DNA of 41,240 nucleotides from Synechocystis sp. PCC 6714. GTDB lineage: Bacteria > Cyanobacteriota > Cyanobacteriia > Cyanobacteriales > Microcystaceae. A model generated the notes under the pieces. The model had not been told where the DNA came from. It made no database searches and worked only from the letters and a program-made list of their open reading frames with translations. Below, in pieces: positions 25,319-33,555 of the stretch. Position numbers and translations under genes: made by a program. Numbering within the stretch: the first letter of the stretch is position 1; each line of letters begins with the position of its first letter. The stretch lies in the NCBI RefSeq assembly GCF_000478825.2, contig NZ_CP007545.1, forward strand, positions 1 to 41,240, read 5' to 3'.

Positions 25319-25821
25319 GGAAAAACTCCTAAAGGTTTTAATTGCTGTTCTATCCTCAAGTTAGAACCTAAATGTAAAGAACCAGGGAAGCCATCAGTCT
25401 GACCTCTGGCGATCGCCGTTAAACCCCTAGTAAAACTTGTTGATCGCCTACATTCTCAATGCACGGTGGTAATCCACGGTGCCATCAAATATAGACCCCA
25501 CAGAAAGCCGGGCTTTAGCCGGGCGGACTTTGTTTGTCATCAGTAACCGGCAAGAACTTTTGGCGATCACCATGATGGATAACCCCAAGGCGGCGCACAA
25601 GGTTCAACTACCGTAGAGTTCCCCGCAAGCAAGGTTTAGGGTTGTTCCTTCGGTGTTGAGTAATGATTTTTCCCCGCCACAATACTGGTAAACCCTGTGA
25701 AATGGGAATGCAGCGATGCTCTGTCGAAATTCCGTGTTTACTTTTTGTAAAATTTTGATAGAATCTGCGAGAATTTAGTTATCTTAAGAGCAAGAAAAAT
25801 GTTTGTAGGGTTAGGTCACAC
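25319..25821. other. 503-bp gene-poor spacer before the Iet pair
   Basis: No gene is convincing. The stretch holds the second copy of a HIP1-plus-ACCCCTAGTAA composite (about 25408-25434) and a short hairpin AAAGCC/GGCTTT near 25508. A minus-strand frame of 41 codons (about 25451-25573) has no support. TTTACTTTTTGTAAAATTTTGATAGAATC near 25736-25764 could be the promoter of the AAA-protease pair, with a TAGAAT -10. Confidence 0.4.
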
Positions 25822-26868
25822 ATGAAGGGAGAGGTACTAAAACGCCTATTCCGCGCTGTTGCCGGTGATGATTCACAGGCAGTACAGAACATGCTGTCAA
25901 TCGTAGTAGAAGAAGAACGCAAGTTAGGACATACTAATCTTGCCAGTCAACTTGAAAGTATTCTGCGGAAAAAAACTAATCCTGTCAAATCTGAAAATTC
26001 ATCATTAAACCCCACACGAGAAAGTACTTCAAAGTTTTTGGAGAGAGCCGCGTCTAAAGCATCCGACAGACAGTCTCTCACTCTCCTGTCGAGTAAACAT
26101 AGGTTCAATCATCCGTTTATTGTTACGATTCCTCGTGATAATTTGCGGCATCATATGATTCTTGCTGATGCCGTAGAAACACGATTTCGCCGTATTGAAC
26201 GGGAATATGCTGCTCGTGATCGACTTGCCCATCATGGGTTGCGCTATCGCCAAAAGATTTTGCTTTACGGTTCTCCAGGGTGCGGCAAAACGATGGGAGC
26301 CGAACGTATTGCTTGGAATACAGGTTTAACTTTGGTCAAAGTTCGCTTCGATGCAATGGTATCTTCCTATTTAGGAGAAACTGCTACTAACCTACGCGAA
26401 GTATTTGAGACTGCTGCTGCATTTCCATGTTTGCTCTTTATTGATGAATGTGATGCATTGGCAAAATCTCGTGAAGATAGTCAGGAAGTTGGTGAAATTA
26501 AACGGGTAGTTAATACGTTCCTTCAGCTACTTGACGAGTATGAAGTCTCAAATGGGTTACTTGTTGCTGCAACTAATCTAACTAAATTTTTAGATGAAGC
26601 TGTATGGCGAAGATTTGATGATGCTATTGAAGTACCAAAGCCGACAAAGCGGGAAATTGAAGTTATCTTAAAACAGACACTCTCTTCGGTTGAGGTTGGG
26701 TCAATTAATTGGAACTCGATTATACAAAAGATGCTCAATTTCTCGGCTGCACAGGTGGTCAGGGTTGCTCAAGATGCGGCGAAGCGTGCCATTCTAGATC
26801 GAGAAGAGTTAGTCATTCAAGAACATTTAGAAGAATCAATTCAAGACGTTTTAGCTTCTCATGTCTGA
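25822..26868 (+). CDS. ietA: AAA ATPase of an IetAS-type defence pair
   Basis: The 348-residue protein has an N-terminal helical segment of about 110 residues and one AAA+ domain: Walker A GSPGCGKTMGAER near residue 152, Walker B CLLFIDECDAL near residue 206, sensor 1 LLVAATNL near residue 248 and an arginine pair VWRRFDDAIE near residue 261. The architecture is FtsH/SpoVK-like. It is followed, with an 8-base overlap, by a subtilisin-like protease gene. This two-gene combination is that of IetAS, first described as a plasmid incompatibility/exclusion and stability system in Agrobacterium and later as the anti-phage system Gao_Iet. The assignment rests on architecture and gene order. Confidence 0.82.
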   Translation: MKGEVLKRLFRAVAGDDSQAVQNMLSIVVEEERKLGHTNLASQLESILRKKTNPVKSENSSLNPTRESTSKFLERAASKASDRQSLTLLSSKHRFNHPFIVTIPRDNLRHHMILADAVETRFRRIEREYAARDRLAHHGLRYRQKILLYGSPGCGKTMGAERIAWNTGLTLVKVRFDAMVSSYLGETATNLREVFETAAAFPCLLFIDECDALAKSREDSQEVGEIKRVVNTFLQLLDEYEVSNGLLVAATNLTKFLDEAVWRRFDDAIEVPKPTKREIEVILKQTLSSVEVGSINWNSIIQKMLNFSAAQVVRVAQDAAKRAILDREELVIQEHLEESIQDVLASHV

Positions 26869-29464
26869 GCCATCGAAACAATTCAAACATATTCAACTAA
26901 GACTGTCAAACATAGGAACTGCGTTTTTAGATCCTCGGAAGCGACCTTATCCGTCTGATCGATCCTTTGCGAATAAGGGCAATCGTGGCGGACACGGTGG
27001 AAGACTCAGGTCTTCCGTATCCTCCATTATTTCTGATTGGAAAGATACTCTTGAAAAACGCCAGCAAGAAGGAATGCCGGACATTCAAAATGTCCCTTCA
27101 TTTATACTTCAAGTAGATCCAAAATCATTTGATGCAGACGACTTAAGAAAGTTTAATATTGAAGTAATTCTTGAATTAGAAGATGGTTATATTCTTGGCG
27201 CTTCGGCTGATGCTGAGTTGACTAAACTCCAGGAAAAGATTCAGAAGTTTATTGCTGAAGAACATGGTGGAGGAAAAGTCGCTGAGATCTGGGAAATTCT
27301 AGAAGGTAAGTTTAAGCGCCTTGAATACATTCTGTCGCCAGATTTGCTTGCTCGATGGGATCAGATTCTAGATGATCACATTTACACAGTTGATATCAGC
27401 ATTGCCTGTGTAGGTCTCAATTCTAAATTTTCAGACTATCCACGCCAACAAGAGAATGAAGACCCTGAGAGATACGCTCGTAAGGTTGCTAGGTGGACTG
27501 ATAGGCGTGACCAAACTTTGCAGGAATGGGAAAGGCTACAACTTGATAGAGAAAATGATTTTGAAGACTTCGTAAGAAAGCTTGATGGAACATTCCTTCT
27601 GCTTGGTGATCATGATGATCGCTCCCATCTTGCACTTTTGCCCGATAGTTTCTCTAGTCGCATTGAGATTTCTGGCAAGGGCTTGAAAGACTTAGTTGCC
27701 AATTATCCCTACGTTTTTGAGGTTAGCGAACCAGATCAAATAGCTGAACCATTAACAGATGGTACTATAGTGGCAAGTGATCAACCTTCATTTACACTTG
27801 ATCCGCCACCACCATTAGCTCCAAAGGTCTGCATCATTGATAGTGGCATCCAAGAAAGCCATCGTTTCTTGCGTGTTGCCGTAGATAGCAGTAATTCGCG
27901 ATCATGGGTTCCTAATGAGGCTGATCAAAAAGTGGATCGTGTATCAGGTGGTGGGCATGGTACACGAGTCGCTGGAGCAGTTTTATATCCTCAAGGAGTG
28001 CCACGTACTGGTCGGCAAACAGCAATCTGTTGGCTTCAAAACGCTAGGGTTTTAGGACAGGATTGCAGATTTCCTGACAGATTATACATACCAGAAGTTT
28101 TAAACGACATCGTAGATTTCTATCATTCCCAAACAAGTACTCGCATCTTTAATCACTCAATTAATAGTTCAGCCCCTTGTCGAAGGACTTACATGAGTGC
28201 TTGGGCTGCTGAAATAGATTACCTTGCTTGGCAAAAAGACATTCTTTTTATTGTTTCAGCCGGAAACCTCCCTACTGTTCGACTTCCAGGACTGAGTATT
28301 ACTCGCAAGGCTCTCACAGAGCACTTTGAGGAAGGGTGTGCATATCCAGATTTTTTACTAAAGGATTCGTCTCGGATCGCTAATCCTGCCCAAAGCTTTC
28401 AAGCTTTAACTGTAGGATCGATCGCTCATTGTACCTATAATCGTCCACCGAGTACTTCTGTGGCATTACAAGACTATCCCTCAGCATTTTCCTGCACAGG
28501 CTATGGCATTTGGGATTCGATAAAGCCTGAAGTCGTTGAGTATGGCGGAGATCTAGTCAAAGACGAGGGGAATCCGCCTAGCTTTTCTACACCTACGGAT
28601 GTTTGCCCCGAGTTAGTAAGGACGACGATAGGGGGAGCGCCAGCAGTTGCAGCGGATAATATTGGCACTTCCTTTGCAGCGCCTAAAGTGACTCATATTG
28701 CAGCAGCCTTGGCATCTAATTTCCCACAGGAAAGTTGCTTGCTCTATAAAGCTTTGATTGTGCAATCAGCAAGATTACCTGCATGGGCTAATGATGAACC
28801 TGATCTTTCCTCAGCTATCCGTATGATGGGATACGGTTTGCCTAATCTTGAGCGTGCACTTGGTAATGCACCTAATCGTGTGACATTGATTACTAATGGG
28901 GATAGTCTAATCCAAGCGCGACAAGCACATATTTATCAAGTAATCATTCCAGAAGAACTGCAATCTCCAGCAGAAGCTTTTGATATTCTTATTGAGATTA
29001 CACTTTCTTATAAAGCTGAACCACGTCGAACACGGCGTAATAAACGCAAATATTTATCTACTTGGTTACATTGGGAATGTAGTCAAAAAGAAGAATCACC
29101 AGATAGATTTTTAGCTAGGGTTCTTGAAAAATACGAAGCTTCTGAGGATCAGGAAGATGGATCTGGATTATTCGACTGGACACTTGGACAGCAGAAAAAT
29201 CATAGTAGACGGGTAAAAGATACTTCTAGAGGAGTTGGGGCAATTCAGAAAGATTGGGCAGTAGTCAAATCTTTCGACTTGCGAGACACTTTCTGTATAG
29301 CAGTTGTAGCTCATAAAGGCTGGAATAATGATTTAACAGCTCAAGTGCCTTATGCTCTAGCTGTTAGTTTTGAAATCATAAATTCGGAAGTTTCTATTTA
29401 TAATTCATTTGTCCGAGCTCAATCTTCATTACAAGTGCAACAGCAAGTGCAAGTGAGTACCTGA
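26861..29464 (+). CDS. ietS: Subtilisin-like (S8) protease of an IetAS-type defence pair
   Basis: The 867-residue protein has a roughly 320-residue N-terminal region, no signal peptide, and an S8 peptidase domain. The catalytic aspartate is in VCIIDSGIQ near residue 327, the histidine in GGGHGTRVAGAVL near residue 366, the oxyanion asparagine in VSAGN near residue 469 and the serine in NIGTSFAAPKV near residue 603. A C-terminal region of about 260 residues follows with basic PRRTRRNKRKY. Being cytoplasmic and coupled to an AAA ATPase (8-base overlap) it probably cleaves a target when triggered. The pair has no HIP1 site over its whole length, unlike its surroundings, so recent transfer is likely. 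Confidence 0.85.
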   Translation: MSEPSKQFKHIQLRLSNIGTAFLDPRKRPYPSDRSFANKGNRGGHGGRLRSSVSSIISDWKDTLEKRQQEGMPDIQNVPSFILQVDPKSFDADDLRKFNIEVILELEDGYILGASADAELTKLQEKIQKFIAEEHGGGKVAEIWEILEGKFKRLEYILSPDLLARWDQILDDHIYTVDISIACVGLNSKFSDYPRQQENEDPERYARKVARWTDRRDQTLQEWERLQLDRENDFEDFVRKLDGTFLLLGDHDDRSHLALLPDSFSSRIEISGKGLKDLVANYPYVFEVSEPDQIAEPLTDGTIVASDQPSFTLDPPPPLAPKVCIIDSGIQESHRFLRVAVDSSNSRSWVPNEADQKVDRVSGGGHGTRVAGAVLYPQGVPRTGRQTAICWLQNARVLGQDCRFPDRLYIPEVLNDIVDFYHSQTSTRIFNHSINSSAPCRRTYMSAWAAEIDYLAWQKDILFIVSAGNLPTVRLPGLSITRKALTEHFEEGCAYPDFLLKDSSRIANPAQSFQALTVGSIAHCTYNRPPSTSVALQDYPSAFSCTGYGIWDSIKPEVVEYGGDLVKDEGNPPSFSTPTDVCPELVRTTIGGAPAVAADNIGTSFAAPKVTHIAAALASNFPQESCLLYKALIVQSARLPAWANDEPDLSSAIRMMGYGLPNLERALGNAPNRVTLITNGDSLIQARQAHIYQVIIPEELQSPAEAFDILIEITLSYKAEPRRTRRNKRKYLSTWLHWECSQKEESPDRFLARVLEKYEASEDQEDGSGLFDWTLGQQKNHSRRVKDTSRGVGAIQKDWAVVKSFDLRDTFCIAVVAHKGWNNDLTAQVPYALAVSFEIINSEVSIYNSFVRAQSSLQVQQQVQVST

Positions 29465-29563
29465 TAAATTTATTGAAAATCTGGCAATTATAAACGTCCA
29501 AGCCGAAATTGATGTAAAAAATAAAGCAAGAAAAAAAGCCATAAATCGGTAACAAAAAGAGCC

Positions 29564-29591
29564 TTGACAAAAAGAGGGGGACATATAAAAT
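29564..29591 (+). promoter_or_regulatory. Sigma-70-type promoter for the secreted protein gene
   Basis: TTGACA at 29564-29569 and TAAAAT at 29586-29591 are 16 bases apart; TATAAA at 29584 is an alternative -10. Transcription would start near 29598, which places the ATG at 29621, and not the one at 29603, at a workable distance. Confidence 0.6.
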
Positions 29592-29620
29592 AGCCCCACT
29601 CAATGACACTCATTGCAATT

Positions 29621-30268
29621 ATGAAGTACAAAATACTTTCCAGTCTAGCCTTGGCAGTGCTAGGCATAACGGCGATCGCCCCGATGGTGACGGCAGGCAT
29701 AGCAAAGGACAACTACACCGGCAAAATTTACTCCACTGGTCACGCTCCCCGTGATGACGTGTATGTTTATTATTTGGATGCTCCATTGACCAAAAAAGTC
29801 TCTGCCAATGAATGCGGTATTGTGCAAATTTCCCTTGGCTCAATACCCCATACTGGTTCCACAGAAGTAACGTTGGTAGGGGTAGGGCCAGCAACGGTGA
29901 GTTCCTTTCCTTTAATGGCTAAAGCGGATGCACCAAAATGTTCCAATGGTGTGGCGACTAATATTCCTGTTGATGGAAAAGCACGCTATGTTCCCAATGC
30001 TGAAACGGGTAATCAATCTTTAGTGTGGACAGGGCAAACACCTTTCACCCAGTACGACATTACGTTTCCTATACCAAAGGAAAGAAAGCTGAAATCCAAT
30101 GCTTGCGGTGTTGCCACCATATCATCCAGTAGTTCCTACCCTTCCACGGGAACGTTCCGCATGGGAGGGAATCCAACTGTTTATAACTTTGCCACGGTGA
30201 CTGGAGTTAATGCCGCCCCTGGTTGCAAAAACAATACTTTGCTATTGCCAGTTGGCTTTCCTAACTAA
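29621..30268 (+). CDS. Exported protein with two cysteine-paired repeats
   Basis: The 215-residue product has a signal peptide (MKYKILSSLALAVLGITAIA, cleavage likely after VTAG or a nearby alanine). The mature protein contains two related segments of about 90 residues: LTKKVSANECGIVQIS ... STEVTLVGVG ... ADAPKCSNG, and ERKLKSNACGVATISSS ... STGTFRMGGN ... NAAPGCKNN. Each has one cysteine near the start and one near the end, probably a disulfide. No family is recognised. I chose ATG 29621 because a good promoter sits upstream and the shorter start gives a cleaner signal peptide. It may be a surface or pilin-like structural protein. Confidence 0.7.
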   Translation: MKYKILSSLALAVLGITAIAPMVTAGIAKDNYTGKIYSTGHAPRDDVYVYYLDAPLTKKVSANECGIVQISLGSIPHTGSTEVTLVGVGPATVSSFPLMAKADAPKCSNGVATNIPVDGKARYVPNAETGNQSLVWTGQTPFTQYDITFPIPKERKLKSNACGVATISSSSSYPSTGTFRMGGNPTVYNFATVTGVNAAPGCKNNTLLLPVGFPN

Positions 30269-30338
30269 GGTCGGGGTAGATAATCAATTAGCAAAGACAA
30301 GAGAAGGACAGGGTAAAGGTTAGATGTAAACAAACCAA

Positions 30339-31328
30339 TTATTCACCGTCCCCACCACCGAGCACCAGCAATTTAACCGTTATCACTTGACTCCTCAGCC
30401 GTGACCATTCCCGAAAAGTTGCGGCTTTTTGGCGGTCGTAGCTACTCAGTTGAGCCAAATATCTTTCACTGTCCCCCTCCCCAAAGCGGTAGGAGACCTT
30501 GGCAATTTCGAGGCGTTGTTTATCCCGCTTGGCGATCGCCTGCTCAATTTGAAAAGCCCGGGCCAATTCCTCCAGTTTGAGGACTTCCACTGTTACCTGT
30601 TCCCGGAGTTTTTGCTGTAATTCCGCTCTATTGCGTTGTAGTTCGGCAATTTTGATTTGAATATCCCCAATGGCGATCGCCCGTTGTTGCTGGGAGTCAT
30701 TGCCAGCGTATTGTGACCAGTTGAACAAAGAACCCAAGCCCTGGCCCAGGAAAGCGGCCGCCACATTCCCAAGGATGAGACGGAAGGGATTATTGACCGG
30801 TGCTTCCACCCCATTGCTGACGGGCCCCAGGGTGGAGTAGAGAAAGACCTGGAGGAAAGGGGAGAAATTAGAGATGGCAATGGAGTCCAGATTCTTTTGC
30901 CTGGCCTCTTCCACAGCGGCGATGCTCTCATCAATTTTGTCCTGGAGGTCTGCCAAGAGACGGGAATTTTGGATGGCGGTATTTTGCAGTTGATTAACAC
31001 AGGATTCCGTCGCCACACTACAGGGCAAGTCCCCCAGCATCTGTGACCAAACATCCTCACTAATTTTTTTATCTACTAAATCATCCAGTTCCGGGTCAAG
31101 GAAAGGATTGGGTTGCCCCTGGGGGTCTTCCATCAATTCCGGGTCATCCTCACTACCAATTTCCAGCAGATCCGGTTCCTCAATTTCCCCGTCTTCCTCA
31201 TCAGTTAGTTGAGCTAGGGCCGGTGGTGTCCAGGTAAAGGGTAACGGCCAGCTTGCCGTCGGTTTGGCGGTCAAACTTAATGCGGCGAATAGTGCCAGAG
31301 TAAGGGCTTTTGACTTGAACGATGCCAT
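30339..31328 (-). CDS. Exported helical protein, last gene of the membrane operon
   Basis: The 329-residue product starts with a good signal peptide (KALTLALFAALSLTAKPTAS, ending near PPALAQ), then a very acidic stretch (DEEDGEIEEPDLLEIGSEDD, PELDDLVDKKI). The rest is mainly helical: LQDKIDESIAAVEEARQKN, a hydrophobic/glycine-rich middle (LGNVAAAFLGQGLGSLFNW), and a coiled-coil-like IKIAELQRNRAELQQKLREQ segment. It overlaps the HlyD-like gene by 128 bases in another frame. Both frames look real in the overlap. It probably acts in the periplasm together with the adaptor. Confidence 0.72.
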   Translation of the reverse strand: MASFKSKALTLALFAALSLTAKPTASWPLPFTWTPPALAQLTDEEDGEIEEPDLLEIGSEDDPELMEDPQGQPNPFLDPELDDLVDKKISEDVWSQMLGDLPCSVATESCVNQLQNTAIQNSRLLADLQDKIDESIAAVEEARQKNLDSIAISNFSPFLQVFLYSTLGPVSNGVEAPVNNPFRLILGNVAAAFLGQGLGSLFNWSQYAGNDSQQQRAIAIGDIQIKIAELQRNRAELQQKLREQVTVEVLKLEELARAFQIEQAIAKRDKQRLEIAKVSYRFGEGDSERYLAQLSSYDRQKAATFREWSRLRSQVITVKLLVLGGGDGE

Positions 31329-32238
31329 TTAACTTTTCCTCCACAGCGGACAATTGCTCCCGGAGCTGAGCTAATTTAAACTCCCGGTCTAGTTTCTGAT
31401 TGGCCACATTGATGGCCACCTGATTTTCTTCCTCTGCTCGGCGGGAAATGGTGATGCGGTGGTTATATTCCGCCAATTCCCGATTTTCCTTAGCGGCCCG
31501 TAACCTGGACTGGGCCTGTTCAAGTTCCCCCCGGGCAATGGAAACCTTACTTTGCAGGTCGGTTAACTCTTGGCGTCGGTCTGTTTCCACCTCAAAATAT
31601 TCCGCTTGGAAGAATTTATACTCCGCTTCCTTACCCTCCAGGGTCGTTTTGGCTTGTCGTAGCTTCTCCGTTTCATGGGTCAACATCTCCGGCGGCAAAC
31701 CCCGCAGGCCATTGACCGCATCCAGCTTGCGTTGCTGTAACTCAAACGCCCGGTGGGCCGCTTCCACATCGGCCAGGGAACGTTCCACCTTAGCTTTGGC
31801 AGAAATAAAAGGGTCAGCTTCAATGGCCGTGGCTAGATTGCGTTGGGCTTGGGCTAGCTTAATTTCCGCTAATTGAATGGCGGTTTCTTCCACGGTGTAG
31901 GAAATGGGGGGCAGTTCCCGCAAAGCTGGGGCCGGTTGCAGGGCCGGGACTAATTGACCTTCCACATTGGCGATCGCCAGGAGTCTTTCCCGTTTGTCCC
32001 GTTCCAGTCGGGAGCGTTCCGCTTCTTTGTCCGATAACACCTGACCCCGGTTGACCGTATCCCCTTCCCGCACCTTGAGTTCCGTGGGGTCGCCTAGGGT
32101 GAGGTTAATCTTGAGCCGGTTGGGAGTAGTCAGGGAGGAATCATTACCAGGGGTATTGGTAGTGTTAGTTTGGGCATGGAGGCCGCCAAAGACCACCGTG
32201 CCGAGGATTACCGCCAACAGTAAAGCTCGCCAATTCAT
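31201..32238 (-). CDS. HlyD/membrane-fusion-type adaptor protein
   Basis: The 345-residue protein has an N-terminal signal or anchor (ALLLAVILGTVVFGGLHA) and half a lipoyl-like motif (ELKVREGDTVNRGQVLSDKE, near residue 53). A long coiled coil (residues about 70-300, e.g. AQRNLATAIEADPFIS, RGELEQAQSRLRAAKENREL) follows, with the second lipoyl half GIVQVKSPYSGTIRRIKFDR near residue 308. This is the layout of periplasmic adaptors of secretion and efflux systems, without the usual beta-barrel domain at the end. It follows the tiny membrane peptide by an ATGA overlap, and an AGGGAGGA ribosome site lies in that peptide's gene. Confidence 0.75.
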   Translation of the reverse strand: MNWRALLLAVILGTVVFGGLHAQTNTTNTPGNDSSLTTPNRLKINLTLGDPTELKVREGDTVNRGQVLSDKEAERSRLERDKRERLLAIANVEGQLVPALQPAPALRELPPISYTVEETAIQLAEIKLAQAQRNLATAIEADPFISAKAKVERSLADVEAAHRAFELQQRKLDAVNGLRGLPPEMLTHETEKLRQAKTTLEGKEAEYKFFQAEYFEVETDRRQELTDLQSKVSIARGELEQAQSRLRAAKENRELAEYNHRITISRRAEEENQVAINVANQKLDREFKLAQLREQLSAVEEKLNGIVQVKSPYSGTIRRIKFDRQTDGKLAVTLYLDTTGPSSTN

Positions 32239-32336
32239 AGCATTGTGTCCTCCCTAAGAATCAAAAAAGCCAGGAGCAGACAAGTGGCAAGGGTTTGCAT
32301 ACCAACAAGGGAAAGAATAATCAAAGAACTAATCAT
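32235..32336 (-). CDS. 33-residue single-pass membrane peptide
   Basis: A frame too short for most gene callers starts at 32336 and overlaps both neighbours by ATGA: its ATG sits in the stop of the ATPase gene, and its TGA sits in the start of the adaptor gene. The product MISSLIILSLVGMQTLA followed by TCLLLAFLILREDTML is almost all hydrophobic, one membrane helix with a charged end. Translational coupling on both sides and the fit to an envelope-associated operon argue that it is real. Function unknown; a small complex subunit is plausible. Confidence 0.6.
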   Translation of the reverse strand: MISSLIILSLVGMQTLATCLLLAFLILREDTML

Positions 32337-33412
32337 GGTGTATTCCTTTGGTAGTAGGGAGTAACATTAACTTTGTTGGCATTTTTGCCAAAGCGTACTA
32401 ACGATTCCAGGGGGTTCAGGTTGGCGATCGCCTCTTCGGAAAACCTGAAGGTACGGGCAGTGACAGGTAATTCAGAGGAATCAACCGGAAGAATCAACTT
32501 AGTGAACGTATTGGTCAGCACATCCTTGGAAATATGACGGGAAGACTGGGAAGCCACCCACAGGCCCAGCCCATACTTTCTGCCGTCCGCCGCAATTCTG
32601 TCCAACGCTTTGGAATGGCCCAACTCCTTGGCTTCATCAATGAACAAGACTGTTTTCGGGGTGGGAATGCCATGCTCTCCAGATAACCGATGGTCATTCA
32701 TTAACTGTTGAGCTAACGCATCCCCGGCGATCGCCTGCAATTGGGGCGGAAGTTTGGACAAATTCCAACGGGTCAGGGTTTGGTTGAGGGGCTGGCTTTT
32801 GTTGAAAATGCCGTACTCAAAAATGGTGGAAAGCTTCAGCCTCAGTTTTTCCGCCTCCTTGTCTTCCCCGGCCATTTCCTCCAGTAAATTCTCCAGGTCA
32901 CTAAAATTTGGTGGCACTTTTAACCAACTTTCATGGGACTCCTGGGAGATACCCCGACGGAAGTAACAATGCTTGAAGCAGTCCAACAGTTTCGCTTCCT
33001 GATTGGCCCCCAAAGTTAGGGTTTTTTTGAACAGTATGGCCAGCTCAATGGCCCGGAGATTAGGGCCACCCCCTTCCTGGTCGAGGTTCAACCGCATGGG
33101 GTTAATGCCAGCATTACTTTTCATGTTGACGTGGTAACAAGTCTCCCCCGGCAATTCCTGATCCCCATGGAAGTCAATGATGACAACGTTTGCTAACCTA
33201 CTCACTTCCCAGGCGATCGCCTTCAGGGTTTGGGTTTTGCCGGCCCCGGAACCACCGATGATGCACCCGTGGGGATTGGCCACTGTGGCAGGGTTCCAAT
33301 AAATCTGCCCACCGATTAACACCCCTTCCTGCTTGGTGGGGAAAATATTACTAGGGGTTACGGTGCGGGTTAGTCTGTTGAGTTGGGGACGTTTACTAGG
33401 GGAGAAAGTCAT
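32333..33412 (-). CDS. HerA/VirB4-like DNA-translocase-type ATPase
   Basis: The 359-residue protein has Walker A CIIGGSGAGKTQTLKAIAW near residue 55, Walker B KTVLFIDEAKELGHSKALDRIA near residue 243, and the motif GLWVASQSSRHIS near residue 280, which together fit the HerA/FtsK/VirB4 superfamily of hexameric DNA or substrate-pumping ATPases. DFHGDQELPGE near residue 88 is also typical (VxDxHG). No relaxase or type IV secretion channel is visible nearby. It is coupled to a membrane peptide and an adaptor, so it could energise transport across the envelope. Role unknown. Confidence 0.8.
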   Translation of the reverse strand: MTFSPSKRPQLNRLTRTVTPSNIFPTKQEGVLIGGQIYWNPATVANPHGCIIGGSGAGKTQTLKAIAWEVSRLANVVIIDFHGDQELPGETCYHVNMKSNAGINPMRLNLDQEGGGPNLRAIELAILFKKTLTLGANQEAKLLDCFKHCYFRRGISQESHESWLKVPPNFSDLENLLEEMAGEDKEAEKLRLKLSTIFEYGIFNKSQPLNQTLTRWNLSKLPPQLQAIAGDALAQQLMNDHRLSGEHGIPTPKTVLFIDEAKELGHSKALDRIAADGRKYGLGLWVASQSSRHISKDVLTNTFTKLILPVDSSELPVTARTFRFSEEAIANLNPLESLVRFGKNANKVNVTPYYQRNTP

Positions 33413-33555
33413 GGCAGTTACTAGGGGTTAGTGGTGGTTAGAAGAGGCCCCCCTGGCCCCCCAATTCTGGGGGGAACCGGATTTCAAGTCCCCCAAAGTT
33501 GCCGGAGCTTTAGTGAGGAGATTTAGGGGGATATTAAATTTGGGATATTGGCCAA
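33413..33555. repeat. Cyanobacterial C-rich palindromic repeat inside the operon
   Basis: This 143-base gap between two operon genes contains CCCCCC (33457-33462), loop AATTCT, GGGGGG (33469-33474), followed by AAGTCCCCCAAAG and GGAGATTTAGGGGG. I recognise the type as a small interspersed palindromic element frequent in cyanobacteria. Two copies of TTACTAGGGGTTA-like sequence lie close to it (33393 truncated, 33418 full). It may be a mobile insertion that splits the operon or a processing site. Confidence 0.65.

Noticed and set aside
25440-25700. Remnant of an IS200/IS605 or IS607 TnpB gene or its guide RNA
   Set aside because: Hairpins and a CCCCGC-type stretch recall such ends, but no frame carries TnpB motifs.
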